DNA of 64,000 nt from NCBI RefSeq assembly GCF_900963305.1, contig NC_042525.1:10325421-10389420 (forward strand), written 5' to 3'. The stretch comes from Echeneis naucrates (lineage: Eukaryota > Chordata > Actinopteri > Carangiformes > Echeneidae). The notes beneath the pieces are model-generated. The model worked only from the letters and a program-made list of their open reading frames with translations, did no database searches and was not told where the DNA came from. This document shows positions 37,194 through 47,579 of the stretch, piece by piece (position 1 is the stretch's first letter; each line of letters begins with the position of its first letter). The translations under genes were made by a program, and so were the position numbers.

Positions 37194-37560
37194 CAGCTAC
37201 TCTTGAACCTAAGTTGTTAGCTCACCACTGCCTGGGTAAATAAAACGCAATATTGGTTGAAATATATCTCGACCTAGGCAAGCATTTGTTTGCTTTTGTG
37301 TGTTACTAACCAGCCAGTGGTCGCTTCCAGCCCCTAAAATAAAAGCCAAGCGCGGCCCACCCCGAGACTCTTCAAACCGAACAATAACAGCCCGCACCGA
37401 GACTGTCGCTTTCAGTTCACAGCTGCTGACGTCGCCCTGGTGTTTGTTTGATTTGGTCACACTTACAGCGCACGCGGGTGGTTCCTTTCAGTTGTTCCCT
37501 TCTTTTTTCTTTAAACACCGCCCGGCTAGCTGTGCTGCTGTAAAAAGCGCGAACATTGAC
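37194..37560 (-). promoter_or_regulatory. Probable gtpbp2 promoter and 5' UTR
   Basis: Moderately GC-rich sequence with CpGs directly upstream of the gtpbp2 start codon (about 37310-37560). It contains CTGACGTCGCC (a CRE-like TGACGTC core) near 37427-37437 and an A/T-rich boundary at about 37570. No TATA box is evident. The transcription start cannot be fixed from sequence alone. Confidence 0.4.
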
Positions 37561-38463
37561 ACAGTTTTTCAGCACTTTCAAAGTAAAAAAAAGGGGGAAA
37601 TAATTACATACTTGTTTACAAAGACTTTAGTCAGCCCAGTGTTTAAAATCTGATGCAACAAGATAGAAAACTCAGACTATGGCTCCTTGACTTGATTATA
37701 ACATGGATCCTTCAATATAATGCATAGCTTGGAGAATACATTTTCAAGTGTGGATTGAAACTGCATACCAGAGAATGGTACAAAACATTATTTGTTTACA
37801 GAAATATTTTCAAATAATTTGATTTTGCCAACAAAAGTCATATTGGCCAATTGCATTTGGCTGCTGGCCCTAGACGCTCTGGCATCTTAAATTAGCGTAA
37901 TCCACCAATGTGCCTTTATCTTGTCTACCATATGTAATTACAGTGAAATATTATCCCATGAAAATCCCTCAAACTTCAAATAAACTTGTTGTTGGTCATA
38001 CCGGAGTGTCAGTTTTTTACCCCTCTAGGCAAAAAAACAAACAAACAAAAAAAACTAAACAAACAAAACAAAAAAAAAAAAAAACTAAATAGTTTTGGGA
38101 AGTTGCAGTCTCTTGAGTACATCAGGGGTCCAAGAGTGCCATCAGGTGTTAGACAGAAAAATGACTGCTTTACTCATACAGCTCATACAGACGTTTGGGG
38201 CTTGTTTTGCAGTGCTAATTTGGCTATTGGTTCTTTCTTTTCTCTCTCTCTCATTTTAGCTTTGTTTTGGAAATTTGTTAAAGTTACATCTGGGTGACAC
38301 TTTGAGGCGAACCAGTTGTCACCAACAAACGTCAGTACTTTTCATTTTCTCTTCCTGTTATTGACATGTTTTAAATGGTGGCATCATTCTCACCTCTTTG
38401 GGCTGAAGTAATGTGCTTCCCATGATTATTGCATCCAGCACAGACTGATTTCTTTTCACACAC

Positions 38464-38517
38464 CTCTGGAGGTTGATAAGGGGCGTTATTGCCCCACAGC
38501 CTGTATTTGCTTGTCAT
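38464..38517 (-). CDS. gtpbp2: Candidate alternative first coding exon of gtpbp2 (duplicate of exon 1 end)
   Basis: On the minus strand, ATG at 38517 opens an 18-codon frame, MTSKYRLWGNNAPYQPPE, ending in GAG just before a GT donor (GTGTGTG). The last ten codons repeat the end of gtpbp2 exon 1 (NNTPYLPPE) with 31 of 33 bases identical. They end at the same splice boundary and phase. Splicing to the exon at 36052-36026 (AEEGNIEYK) would keep the GTPBP2 frame and replace the basic low-complexity N-terminus. It lies 1.3 kb upstream of the main start. Expression is unknown, and a non-functional duplicate is the alternative. Confidence 0.45.
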
Positions 38518-38899
38518 TATTTGAAATATTTTTTCTCAAACCTCAAGATTGACCTGAGAGGATCCCCGAAGCTCAACACTTTCCAAAGTCATTATATATA
38601 AATAGTTTAGTTTATAAATAGTTTTTTTCATGATTATTAAATTTCAATACTAGTCACATAAAATATCTTAGAAGGTATTATTTCTTCTGCTTCTCTCATA
38701 GGACATTTCCATCTGTCCAAAAACATAAGACTTTTCAGAAACAGAAAAAATATCATTCATATCATCAAAATATCATCATTGTGAAGTTTACAAAACTCAA
38801 GACAAAGCTCATATCTGTGACTGCTTGGTGCTGTGGGAAAAAAATGAAAAGAAAAAAACAAGACGTCAGCCAACTCCCCTGTGAGGAAATGAATAGTTT

Positions 38900-39066
38900 C
38901 AGAGTGTAACTCACTACTGATTGGCCAGGCGACCTCTGATGTAGGGGCTCAGCCCATCCAGCCCTGGCTGAGACAAGGAGGGATTTTTATAGCCTTAAGT
39001 TATTTCAAACTTCCATATTCACATCCTCACGCACAACAATCTCTTAGTTTTGCTCTTTTGGTCAAC
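38900..39066 (+). promoter_or_regulatory. Probable otor promoter
   Basis: An inverted CCAAT box (CTGATTGGCCAGG, about 38917-38929) and a TATA-like TTTTTATAGCC (about 38984-38994) lie 148 and 80 bases upstream of the otor ATG. This TATA-containing layout suits a tissue-restricted gene and differs from the CpG-type starts of polh and gtpbp2. Confidence 0.5.
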
Positions 39067-39975
39067 ATGAGTTATCCACTGGTAATTCTGCTCTGTGTGG
39101 GATTACTGCACCAGTATGCAAGGGCTGCAACCATGGATAAGTTAGCAGACAACAAGATTTGTGGAGACACAGAGTGTTCACGTAAGTCAGTACAGAAAAG
39201 ACAAGCATGCAATGCAACCTGAAATATATTTAGCCTGTAATTTAAAATCAATGTAGATAAAATGCAATGTTTTGAAAATTGGGTATTTAATAGCATGCAT
39301 TTCTTTCTATACTTTGTTTTCTGTGTTTCATCAGATGTTCTCTCGCTGGCCACAGCTCTGGATGACTTCATTGCTCCTGACTGCAGATTTATAAACATCA
39401 AGAAGGGTCAAATGGTTTATGTGTATTCTAAACTCGTACCAGAGGAGGGCGCCGGAGACTTCTGGTCTGGAAGTGTATGTGCATATTTTTTATGTGTTGT
39501 CTAGCTGTGTTACACTGCACCCATGCAATCACTTATCAAAGGCACAAAAGATGTGCAGTGGCTCAGCCAACTGAATATAAACTTTCTGACCTTCCTAACA
39601 ACCTTCCTCATATTTCATTGTGTCGTAAATAAGTAAGCATTTATATCATGTCACGTTTATGAAGCAAGGTTAAATGCATACAGCAGAGAGGCCATGTTAT
39701 TTTCACTGGCAGGTTTACAGTGAGCGGTATGTGGACCAGATGGGAATCATTGGGTACTTCCCTGCAACTGTCATGAAGGAGATACACAAGTTTACAGAAG
39801 ATACAGTGACTATTCCTACATCTGTGAGTGTTGTCTAGCTCTTAATTATATATATATATATTTTAATTCTCTTTTCATTTTCTACTGTAACAGGTGCCAG
39901 ACAACATTTCAGGCACCTAATTTTATATTTTTATTTTGCCTTGTCTTTCAGAGAATGGACTTCTACTGTGACTGA
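39067..39975 (+). CDS. otor: Otoraplin / MIA-family secreted SH3-domain protein (4 coding exons)
   Basis: Small secreted protein of the MIA/OTOR family, an extracellular SH3-like fold; otoraplin is made in cochlea and cartilage. Exons 39067-39181, 39335-39474, 39713-39823, 39952-39975 total 390 nt, 129 aa; human OTOR is 128. The signal peptide [20 protein letters not shown] comes first. Then come [40 protein letters not shown] and [11 protein letters not shown], with [15 protein letters not shown] after them and the C-terminus MDFYCD. The four family cysteines ([19 protein letters not shown]) are present. The [18 protein letters not shown] stretch is closer to otoraplin than to MIA, and pcsk2 downstream fits the otoraplin neighbourhood on human chromosome 20p12. 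MIA remains a less likely alternative. Confidence 0.9.
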
Positions 39976-40128
39976 GGCATGAAAGACTGAAGCCGGTCTC
40001 TTTTTACATCTTGCTTTTGGTGGCGTGGGGTCTGGTTTGAATGAAAACCTGGACACATTCAGCCCATCATACTCTGAAGTCTGATAATCCTATTGATGAG
40101 CTATCTAGTCTTACAGATCATCTTACTC

Positions 40129-40134
40129 AATAAA
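40129..40134 (+). terminator. Poly(A) signal of otor
   Basis: AATAAA 154 bases after the stop codon in an otherwise ordinary 3' UTR. Confidence 0.6.
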
Positions 40135-43100
40135 ACTCTTTTCATGATAATCCAAAATGTAACTGTCAAACGCATTGTATATATATGCAGACATTTAAAC
40201 TCTCCTGTTATAGATAAATAATAAAATTTGTAGCCTTTATTGAAGTATCAAGTTTTCTTAATGCTGGTAGAATTTTTTTTTGTTCCATCATGAACTATTT
40301 ACTGTAATATTGTGCTGCAGAAATAAGTTCATGATTAATAAATAAATAAGATAAATAAATTCTTATTAGTAATTGATTCCTCAGTAACTGGTTACTACAA
40401 CAGCACTTGTTAAAACCAAAAGCTAAAAGACTTAATGTAGAAAGTACATGCAAAACTGAAATCCAGAAAAAGAAAGATGAATAATTATCAATTAAAATAG
40501 CAGCAATCTACACAACAAATTGTGAAGTGTTTTTTTTTGTTTGATGAAGTACAGATGCTTATTTCCTCTGAGAATATACCACAGCAAAAAATTACTTTAG
40601 ACCTGCAATCTTATATCTTAGTTAGGTGTTGTGTGAAGTATGCAGATGTGATGTGTGTTACACTTCCTTAGAAAAACGTACATCTTCGTGTGATTTGCAG
40701 CTTAAAGCTTTGATTTAAACTTTCATGATTTTTACTAGATAAATGTTTTTTTAACTTCAATGCCAAACCATTACACATTGCACGCGTCCCATTTACAAGT
40801 CTGAAATTATGTGAAATATAATGTTCCCTCTCTGCCATTCAGTATGTCTGACACACAGACACACAAAAACAGCATCTAGAGGCATCACAAATAACCTTAA
40901 CCTGACAGAACGTCATATTTAACACTCTTTCTACAGAATAATTTGAATCTCTTTGATTGGACTTGAATCTTTAGTATCTTTTCTTTATTTCACATTACTC
41001 AACCAGATATTGTAGTGAATATGACATCTCAATCAAATGATAAAGGAAGACTCAGTAATACAGCTAATGTTCCTCAGAGCTTCCACTCCATTTCTCTGCT
41101 ATTTCAGCAGGTCTCTGACAAGGCTGCTTCATCATTGATTTGTGAATCCACTGCAAACAGGTAATTTTCATTCGTTTATTCCTCTATCCGACCCGAGGCA
41201 TTCTCTGAAGGGCATGCTTGCGAGTGTAGGAAATAGGTCTGCCACGCATTACAATCAATCTCCTGTCCCGTTCTTGGCCCAGATCAATACAAACCCTCTT
41301 CAAAAGTAGACATCTACCACAAACAGCTGCACAGGAAAAACATACCTAATACATATAAAAGCAGCTTGTTAAAGCAGGGATTCAAGAGAGAAGAGATGAG
41401 ATGAAAACGTTAAATAACAGCTGTCATAGACGACTTAAAACTGGTGTTGTTACACATTACGCACAGAGAAATTAGATCCTGAATCTCGTGTTTATTACTA
41501 ACTACATCCCAAAGAAAGTTGTTGTCCAGGGTGTATATGTGCAGATGGCTAAAATGCACAAATCACACCAAGTTACTCCTGTCAAAAGTCCATCTTTCAG
41601 ACAGCTGTAGCTTTAGGGTGTTACCATGGTGACAGGCAGGGATACTGTGACTGAGGAGATTGATGTGTGTGCAAGAGTGTGCACTAAGCTTAAAGGAGCA
41701 GCTGCCAAATGCAGATTTGGTTTTTTTTGTTTGTTTTTTTTTAACCATAGCGTGTCACACCCACACCTCCACCCTCTGGCAGCACAGCATCCTGAGCAAC
41801 TAAAAAGTCAACACCCTTTGGACTGGTTAGGCTCTAAGCATGACATTTCAACTCTTAATTTCTTTTTTTACATACTAAAAACTCATGTCTGTATGATATT
41901 ATATGTTGTAATACTGTTAAACAAATGTAGTCTGTAAATAAGACTTAATTAGAAAAACATATTTTGATGGCAGATTTATTTTTCAAATTTGAAACAATCA
42001 TAATTTCTCATCAGCAACAGAGGATTTCAACTGTGTTAGAGAGATGAGTGGAAAAACAAAACACTCCAGAGCACTTAACTGGAAAATATGCTTCCACCTT
42101 GCCTGGCTCTGGGTAGCTATTTAAATTCAGATTGAACAGAATTTTGATAGGGATGAAAAAATAATTGGAAAAGGTTGGAATAGAACTCAGGAGCAGTAGC
42201 TATGTTGAACATTGTATGACAGTGGTGTGAAAGTTTTTAATGAATCAACTAATCTCTTTACATGGGCAAACAGGAGGCTTTGTCCCTCTGAGAAAGGACA
42301 GTTACTCAGGATGATAGAAAGAAAACTGCATCTGTTATCCTCTGGAGTGACAGAAGACTCTGCTCTATGAATGCACGATGCAGGGGCTAAACATGAATTA
42401 GTGTGTGTTTGTGTTTGTGGGTGTGTATGTGTCTGTGGCAGCTGACTTAATCGGTGTTGTCCTAAAGGTGCTTGAATGACAGGGTTTGTCAGCATGGATT
42501 TTCTCCATGGGTGTCAGTAAATGCCAACTCACTGCTTGTTGGAACTAAATCAATCAATCAGTCACCATGAATCAATCACTTCAGTAGCCTGAGCACCAGC
42601 TGTCCTTCCTACTTGATTAATATATATATACATTTAAAAATGTGTTTGTCAGTCTAGTTTGATGTCACTGTCTGGCCATGTCATTTGTATTTCAAGCCTA
42701 AAGTGAAAAAGAAAAATGCAACTTCAGCAATACTCTGACTCTTTCATGTATTTATGTCCCTCTCCTGTTCTCTGTCTGTTTTATATCTCTGAGTCATATA
42801 ATTGCACAAGCGAGTGTAATTTCATCCATGCTCTCTTTCACACAACTAGACAAAGAAACCATTGATTTCACTTCTTGTGTGTTCAACCCTCCAAACAGCT
42901 CAGCACTTTATTATATCTCTTACTTGAGAGTTGCTCTTCTTCTCTGATAAAAGGAGGAAAATGAGCAGTTGAGAAGGCACTGAAACCTGCATTTTGGAGA
43001 AAAAGGAATAGTTTCCAACTGAAAATTTGTGGTATAACTTTCTCTAAGATTCTTTTTTTCCACTACTCATTCACAATCACAGCTAATCAGCTAAGCACTT

Positions 43101-43640
43101 TATAATCAACACCATAGCAAAATTACCTGTCTTTGCTCCTAAAGTAACTGCTGTCCTCCAACAGATAATGGAAAAAATCATTTGAGATGAAGCTGTGTTT
43201 ACATGACTATTATATATTATATAAACTGTTTTAAACTTTGATTGCTTGGAACCAAGAAAAATATTACATCACCACCAGCCTATATTGTTGATTCCAGGCA
43301 TGTTGGCTTCATTGACTTCTGTCGTTCATACTTAATTGCTACCTTATTGTTGTGTAGGAAATCAGAAATTCAGAAAAGGTGGAACCCAAAGGCGGTCTTT
43401 TGCTGGTGTAGACTCAAGGTTTATCACACAGACTTTTTGTGTGAAAACCAAAGAATATCAAAACTTTCAGACTCAAGCTAGCCAGTCTGGCACCAACAAT
43501 CACAAATCAAGTCCCCATTCGGATGTTTAATGTGAACATCAGCTAAAGTGACCTTGACAATACTCTGATGTGATTCTGCTACAGACATGTTTATATCTCA
43601 AAAATATCTTCAGTTAAAGAGGCCCTACGCGAACTGAATG
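40135..43640. other. Gene-free AT-rich intergenic DNA
   Basis: No family-related coding sequence on either strand. The longest open frames (about 100 codons, near 41626-41937 and 42187-42495) are low-complexity. Runs of A or T, short (TA)n and a GT-rich patch near 42404-42432 are the only structure noticed. Confidence 0.5.
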
Positions 43641-43780
43641 TCTGAAGGGGTCTGGTCCCGACTAGGTTTTAGTCTCTGGAGGTGTCTGGTCTGGTATGGG
43701 GGTCCGGTCTAGTCTCTAGTACCTGGTGGGTCTGGCGGCCATGTAGCCTATCGCTCTCTGGAAGGGTCTGGTCTGAGTAC
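43641..43780. repeat. Degenerate GGTCTGGTCT-type tandem sequence
   Basis: The phrase GGTCTGGTC or TCTCTGG recurs about ten times (GGGGTCTGGTCCCG, GGTGTCTGGTCTGG, GGTCCGGTCTAGTCTC, GGAAGGGTCTGGTCTG). This makes a G/T-rich, imperfect minisatellite-like patch. Confidence 0.5.
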
Positions 43781-44199
43781 ATCACCAATTCCAATTCCAT
43801 GTTTGGGCCAGAAATCGAACCCGTAACCTTCTTATTGTGGGCCATTGTGGGAGTATATTCGAGTGCCAATATATTATCATAACAATACATTAATATACAA
43901 CATACATCTATGCAAGACTGTCCAGACATACGTCAGAAAACTGGTAGATTAGCAACCTCCATCTGTAGCTCTCTCTTGGCTCTGCACTTAAGCTAGCCCA
44001 GCTTATGCTAGTGTAGCTAGCTATAAAGCTAAGTCTCGTTTCACGTTAGCTTGGCTCATTGACGCTGGTAACCATGGTAACTAGCAGTCCGGGCTCATTT
44101 CATTTTGTTTGATTCCCAACCTACATACACCTGCGAGAACTGCGTTACATTGTTAATATAGCCCGAAAATAAATGTTGTCAAAAGTCATGTATCCATCC

Positions 44200-44495
44200 A
44201 TCCGATATTAGCACAGCAGTTAGCGCTGTTACCTCCCAGCTTGAAGGTCATGGGTTTGATTCCCTGGCCTGCGGATTTTATGTATGGAGTTTGGCTGCGC
44301 AGGTTTCTTTCGCGCACTCCGGCATTTGAGACTTGCTCGTCGAGGATGATCGGTGACTGATAGTTCATTTCAGTCTCTGTGTGTCGGACTGGCTACCTGT
44401 CCAGGGTGGCTCCGCCCTCACCCGGATCGCTGGCTGTGATTGGCCCCAGCACCGCTCGTGACCCTGACGGATAAGCGGCATAGAAATGTAAATAG
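44200..44495 (+). repeat. SINE-like interspersed repeat, copy 1
   Basis: The copy reads GCACAGCAGTTAGCGCTGTTAC, a B-box-like GGTTTGATTCCCTGG, GACTGGCTACCTGTCCAGGG and GATTGGCCCCAGCACC, then GACGGATAAGCGGCATAG. Its order of phrases matches the copy at 56282-56625. The head resembles a tRNA-derived Pol III promoter, and the tail resembles the end of a fish LINE. The family name is uncertain. Confidence 0.6.
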
Positions 44496-44559
44496 CTAGT
44501 GATAACCGAAAAGGGACGATTGGTATTTCTAACCATAGCCATCTTTTGAATTAACAGCT

Positions 44560-44790
44560 GTTTCCTTTTCAGTCTTGCCAAAAGCTCGAGCCTTTGTTGT
44601 ATTTATATGACAAGCGGTTGTAACGCCCTCGCCGACTCTGTGAGAAAGTGAGGAGTCCGTCTTGGACGGAGGCTAGCTGATTAGCATGCTAACTACTGCC
44701 GAGGAAAAGAAGTGATGCAGCCGAGAGCAACACAAAAGTTCCAACTGCCGTTTCCTTCCACCGCGGGAGACAGCAGGTGGTAAGTCAGTG
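44560..44790 (+). other. CpG-rich patch with a possible noncoding first exon
   Basis: A GC- and CpG-rich island in AT-rich DNA (CGCCCTCGCCGACTC, GTCCGTCTTGGACGG, CCACCGCGGGAGAC). It ends in a good donor-like sequence, CAGGTG then GTAAGTCAG, at 44779/44780. No open frame of note. It may be the first exon and promoter of an unrecognised transcript, or part of a repeat. Confidence 0.3.
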
Positions 44791-45032
44791 AACGAAGCTG
44801 GTTTCTTCCAAATGCAATGTTAATTAAATAAAATGGAATGAATATGAATACTGCACGACAAGTAGTGTTCCAGAGGAGAAGACATTTGGAATGAAATGAA
44901 TAGAATAGAATCCTTTATTGTCACTGTTCACATTGTCACCAACATTAACTGTGAAAATATGCTTAGCAGCTCCACATGGCAGCGAGAAAGAAAAACAAGA
45001 AAAACACAAAAGCGCGATATCTCAATAAAAAC

Positions 45033-45064
45033 AATATAAAATATAAAATATAAAATATAAAATA
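45033..45064. repeat. Tandem ATATAAA repeat in the LINE 3' UTR
   Basis: About four units of ATATAAA/AATATAA in the 3' UTR of the LINE. Confidence 0.8.
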
Positions 45065-45076
45065 AGTATTTCCAAG

Positions 45077-45137
45077 GTATGATAAATACGGGAATGGTTA
45101 TGATAAATATGGGAATGGGTATGATAAATACGGGAAA
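45077..45137. repeat. Three-copy 20-bp tandem repeat in the LINE 3' UTR
   Basis: GGTATGATAAATACGGGAAT is repeated three times with one or two changes, 20-21 bp apart. With only three near-adjacent copies it is a minisatellite of the element's 3' UTR. Confidence 0.85.
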
Positions 45138-47579
45138 CAGTGTATACTGTAGTGCAAAAGAGTTTACATTATGGCAATGTCATTATTTACAGCAGGTAGG
45201 TGTCTTTGGGGGGGAAGGGATATTGCACTTGGTAGTGAGTGTGGCCATTGTCAGTCTTTGGGTGGGGGTGGGGGTGGGGTGATGGCTTTGACGGCCTGGG
45301 GGAAGAAGCTGTTAATGAGTCTTGTAGTTCTGGCTTTGAGAGAGCGGTATCTCTTTCCATGGGGGAGGGGGCAGAATAGGGGATAACCGGGGTGTAAGGG
45401 ATCTGTGCTGATGTTTCTGGCCTTCTTTTTCAGTCGGCCAGCGTAAGTGTCTCTGAGGGGGGGGAGTGTGGTCCCAATAATTGTCTCCGCCGTCCTCGCC
45501 ACCCGCTGCAGGTCCTTCCTGTCCTTGGCTGTGCAGCTGGTGGACCACACTGTACAGCAGTAGGTCAGGATGGACTCGATGGATGCCCTGTAAAAGTTAA
45601 CCAGCAGGGGGCGGGGGAGGTGAGCCTGCTTTAGCTTCCTGAGGAAGTAAAGACGCTGGTGGGCTTTCCTCACCTGGTACGAAGTGTGGACGGCCCAGGT
45701 GAGGTCGGCCGATATATGTACTCCAAGGAACTTGAAGCTCTCCACCCTCTCAACCTCCTCTCCTTTAATGGAGAGGGTGGGGAGCACCGTCTTTTTGGAT
45801 TTCCTGAAATCCAAAATGATTTCCTTGGTTTTGGCTGTGTTGAGGACCAGGTTGTTATTGGAACACCAGTCCGTCAAGTGTTTGACCTCCTCCCTGTAGG
45901 CTGACTCATTGTTATTCTTAATCAGTCCTACAATGGTGGTGTCGTCCGCGAACTTAACAATGGTGTTTGTGGGGTGGATGGGGGAGCAGTCGTGGGTGAA
46001 GAGTGAGAATAGGAGAGGGCTGAGGACACACCCCTGTGGTGTTCCAGTGTTCAGGATGAGCGTGGAAGAGGTGCGATCTCCCATCCTGACACGTTGGGGT
46101 CTGTTTCTGAGGAAGTCCAATAACCATGCACACAGTGAACTGCCGATGCCCAAGTTGCTCAGTTTCATAACTAGTTTCTGGGGGATAACTGTATTAAATG
46201 CTGAGCTGAAGTCCACAAACAGCATCCTCACGTAGGTGTTGCTCTGGTCCAGGTGAGTGAGGGCTGTGTGGGTCGCCATTATGACCGCATCCTCTGTCGA
46301 CCTGTTTGCTCTGTATGCAAACTGATGTTGGTCGAGGTCAGCAGGGATGGCAGATCTGATGAAGGGGAGTATAAGTCTCTCAAAACATTTAGTGATGATG
46401 GGGGTGAGAGCAACCGGGCGGTAGTCGTTCAGGCAGTTCACTGTGTTCCTCTTTGGTATAGGAACAATGGTGGCTGATTTGAGGCAGGCAGGAACCACAG
46501 ACTGCAGAAGCGAGAGGTTGAAGATGGTGGTGAATACCTCTGCGAGCTGGTCCGCGCAGGCCTTGAGTACGCGCCCGGGGACACCATCTGGGCCGGGTGC
46601 TTTCCTCACGTTGACTCTGCGCAGGGTGGCCCTGACCTGGTGTGGCTGCAGCTGGAGCAGGTCTTTGTTGGTTGGTGGGACAGGGAGGGTGTCTGAGTTC
46701 TCGCTGTGACGGTCGAAGCGAGCGAAGAACTGGTTCAGTGTATCTGGGAGGGTGCTGTCTGATGAGATTGTGGCTGTTGTGTTGTTATTGTAGCCAGTCA
46801 GTGTCTTAATCCCCTGCCACATGCCTCTGGAGTTGTTGCTGTAAAAGTGGGCCTCTATGCGCTGCTGGTAACTGCGCTTGGCCTTTATAATTCCTCTCCG
46901 CAGATTCTTCCGTGCATCTTTGTAGCTTTGTGGATCCCCAGATCTAAAAGCAGTGTCACGTGCTTTGAGCAGGGTCTTCACTTCACTGTTGAGCCACGGT
47001 TTCTGGTTGGGGAACACTTTAACAGTTTTGCTCTCTGTCACATTCTCAGTACAAAAGCTGATGTAGTCCAGTACTGCAGATGTGTGGCCATTCAGGTCTG
47101 TCCCCTCTGCAAAAACTCCCCAATCTGTGACCTCAAAGCAGTCTTGCAGGGCTGCGGTGGCTTCCTCAGTCCAGACTTTGACTGTCTTTGTAGCTGTTTT
47201 TTGTCTACAGATCAGTGGTTTGTACGCAGGGATGAAGGAGAGGGACAGATGGTCGGAGAGACCCAGATGAGGCAAAGGGCTGGCTTTGTATGCGTTGGAG
47301 ATGTTGCAGTACACCTGGTCTAAAATGTTTTTCTCTCTGGTGGGAAAGTTCACATATTTGTGGAATTTGGGCAGGACAGACTTTAGGTTGGCGTGGTTAA
47401 AATCTCCTGCCACGATAATTACACTGTCTGCCTGCGCGGCTAAATGCTTGTTGATGGAGAGCTGTAGCATCTCCATGGAGTCTTTAGCATTAGCTTGAGG
47501 AGGCACGTAGACAGCAATAATTACCACCGATGTGAACTCTCTGCACAGGATAAATGTACAGGAATTTGAATGACTCAAC

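Larger units (their letters stand above)
44885..47579 (-). mobile_element. 5'-truncated L2/CR1-group LINE with a long open reading frame
   Basis: Non-LTR retrotransposon on the minus strand. The open frame runs 47578-45251 (775 codons; the first codon is TTG, with a stop just upstream). It begins inside the apurinic-type endonuclease domain ([30 protein letters not shown]) and lacks that domain's N-terminus. The reverse transcriptase is complete to the eye: [64 protein letters not shown] and the catalytic FADD in [11 protein letters not shown]. The 3' UTR spans 45250-44885. It has two tandem repeats and ends in ACAATAAAGGATTCTATTC, then GAATA-type units, as expected of L2-like elements. The clean frame suggests a recent insertion. 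Confidence 0.88.

Noticed and set aside
45077-45137. Regular 20-bp repeats considered as a CRISPR-like array
   Set aside because: Only three near-adjacent units without spacers, inside a LINE 3' UTR in a vertebrate genome.
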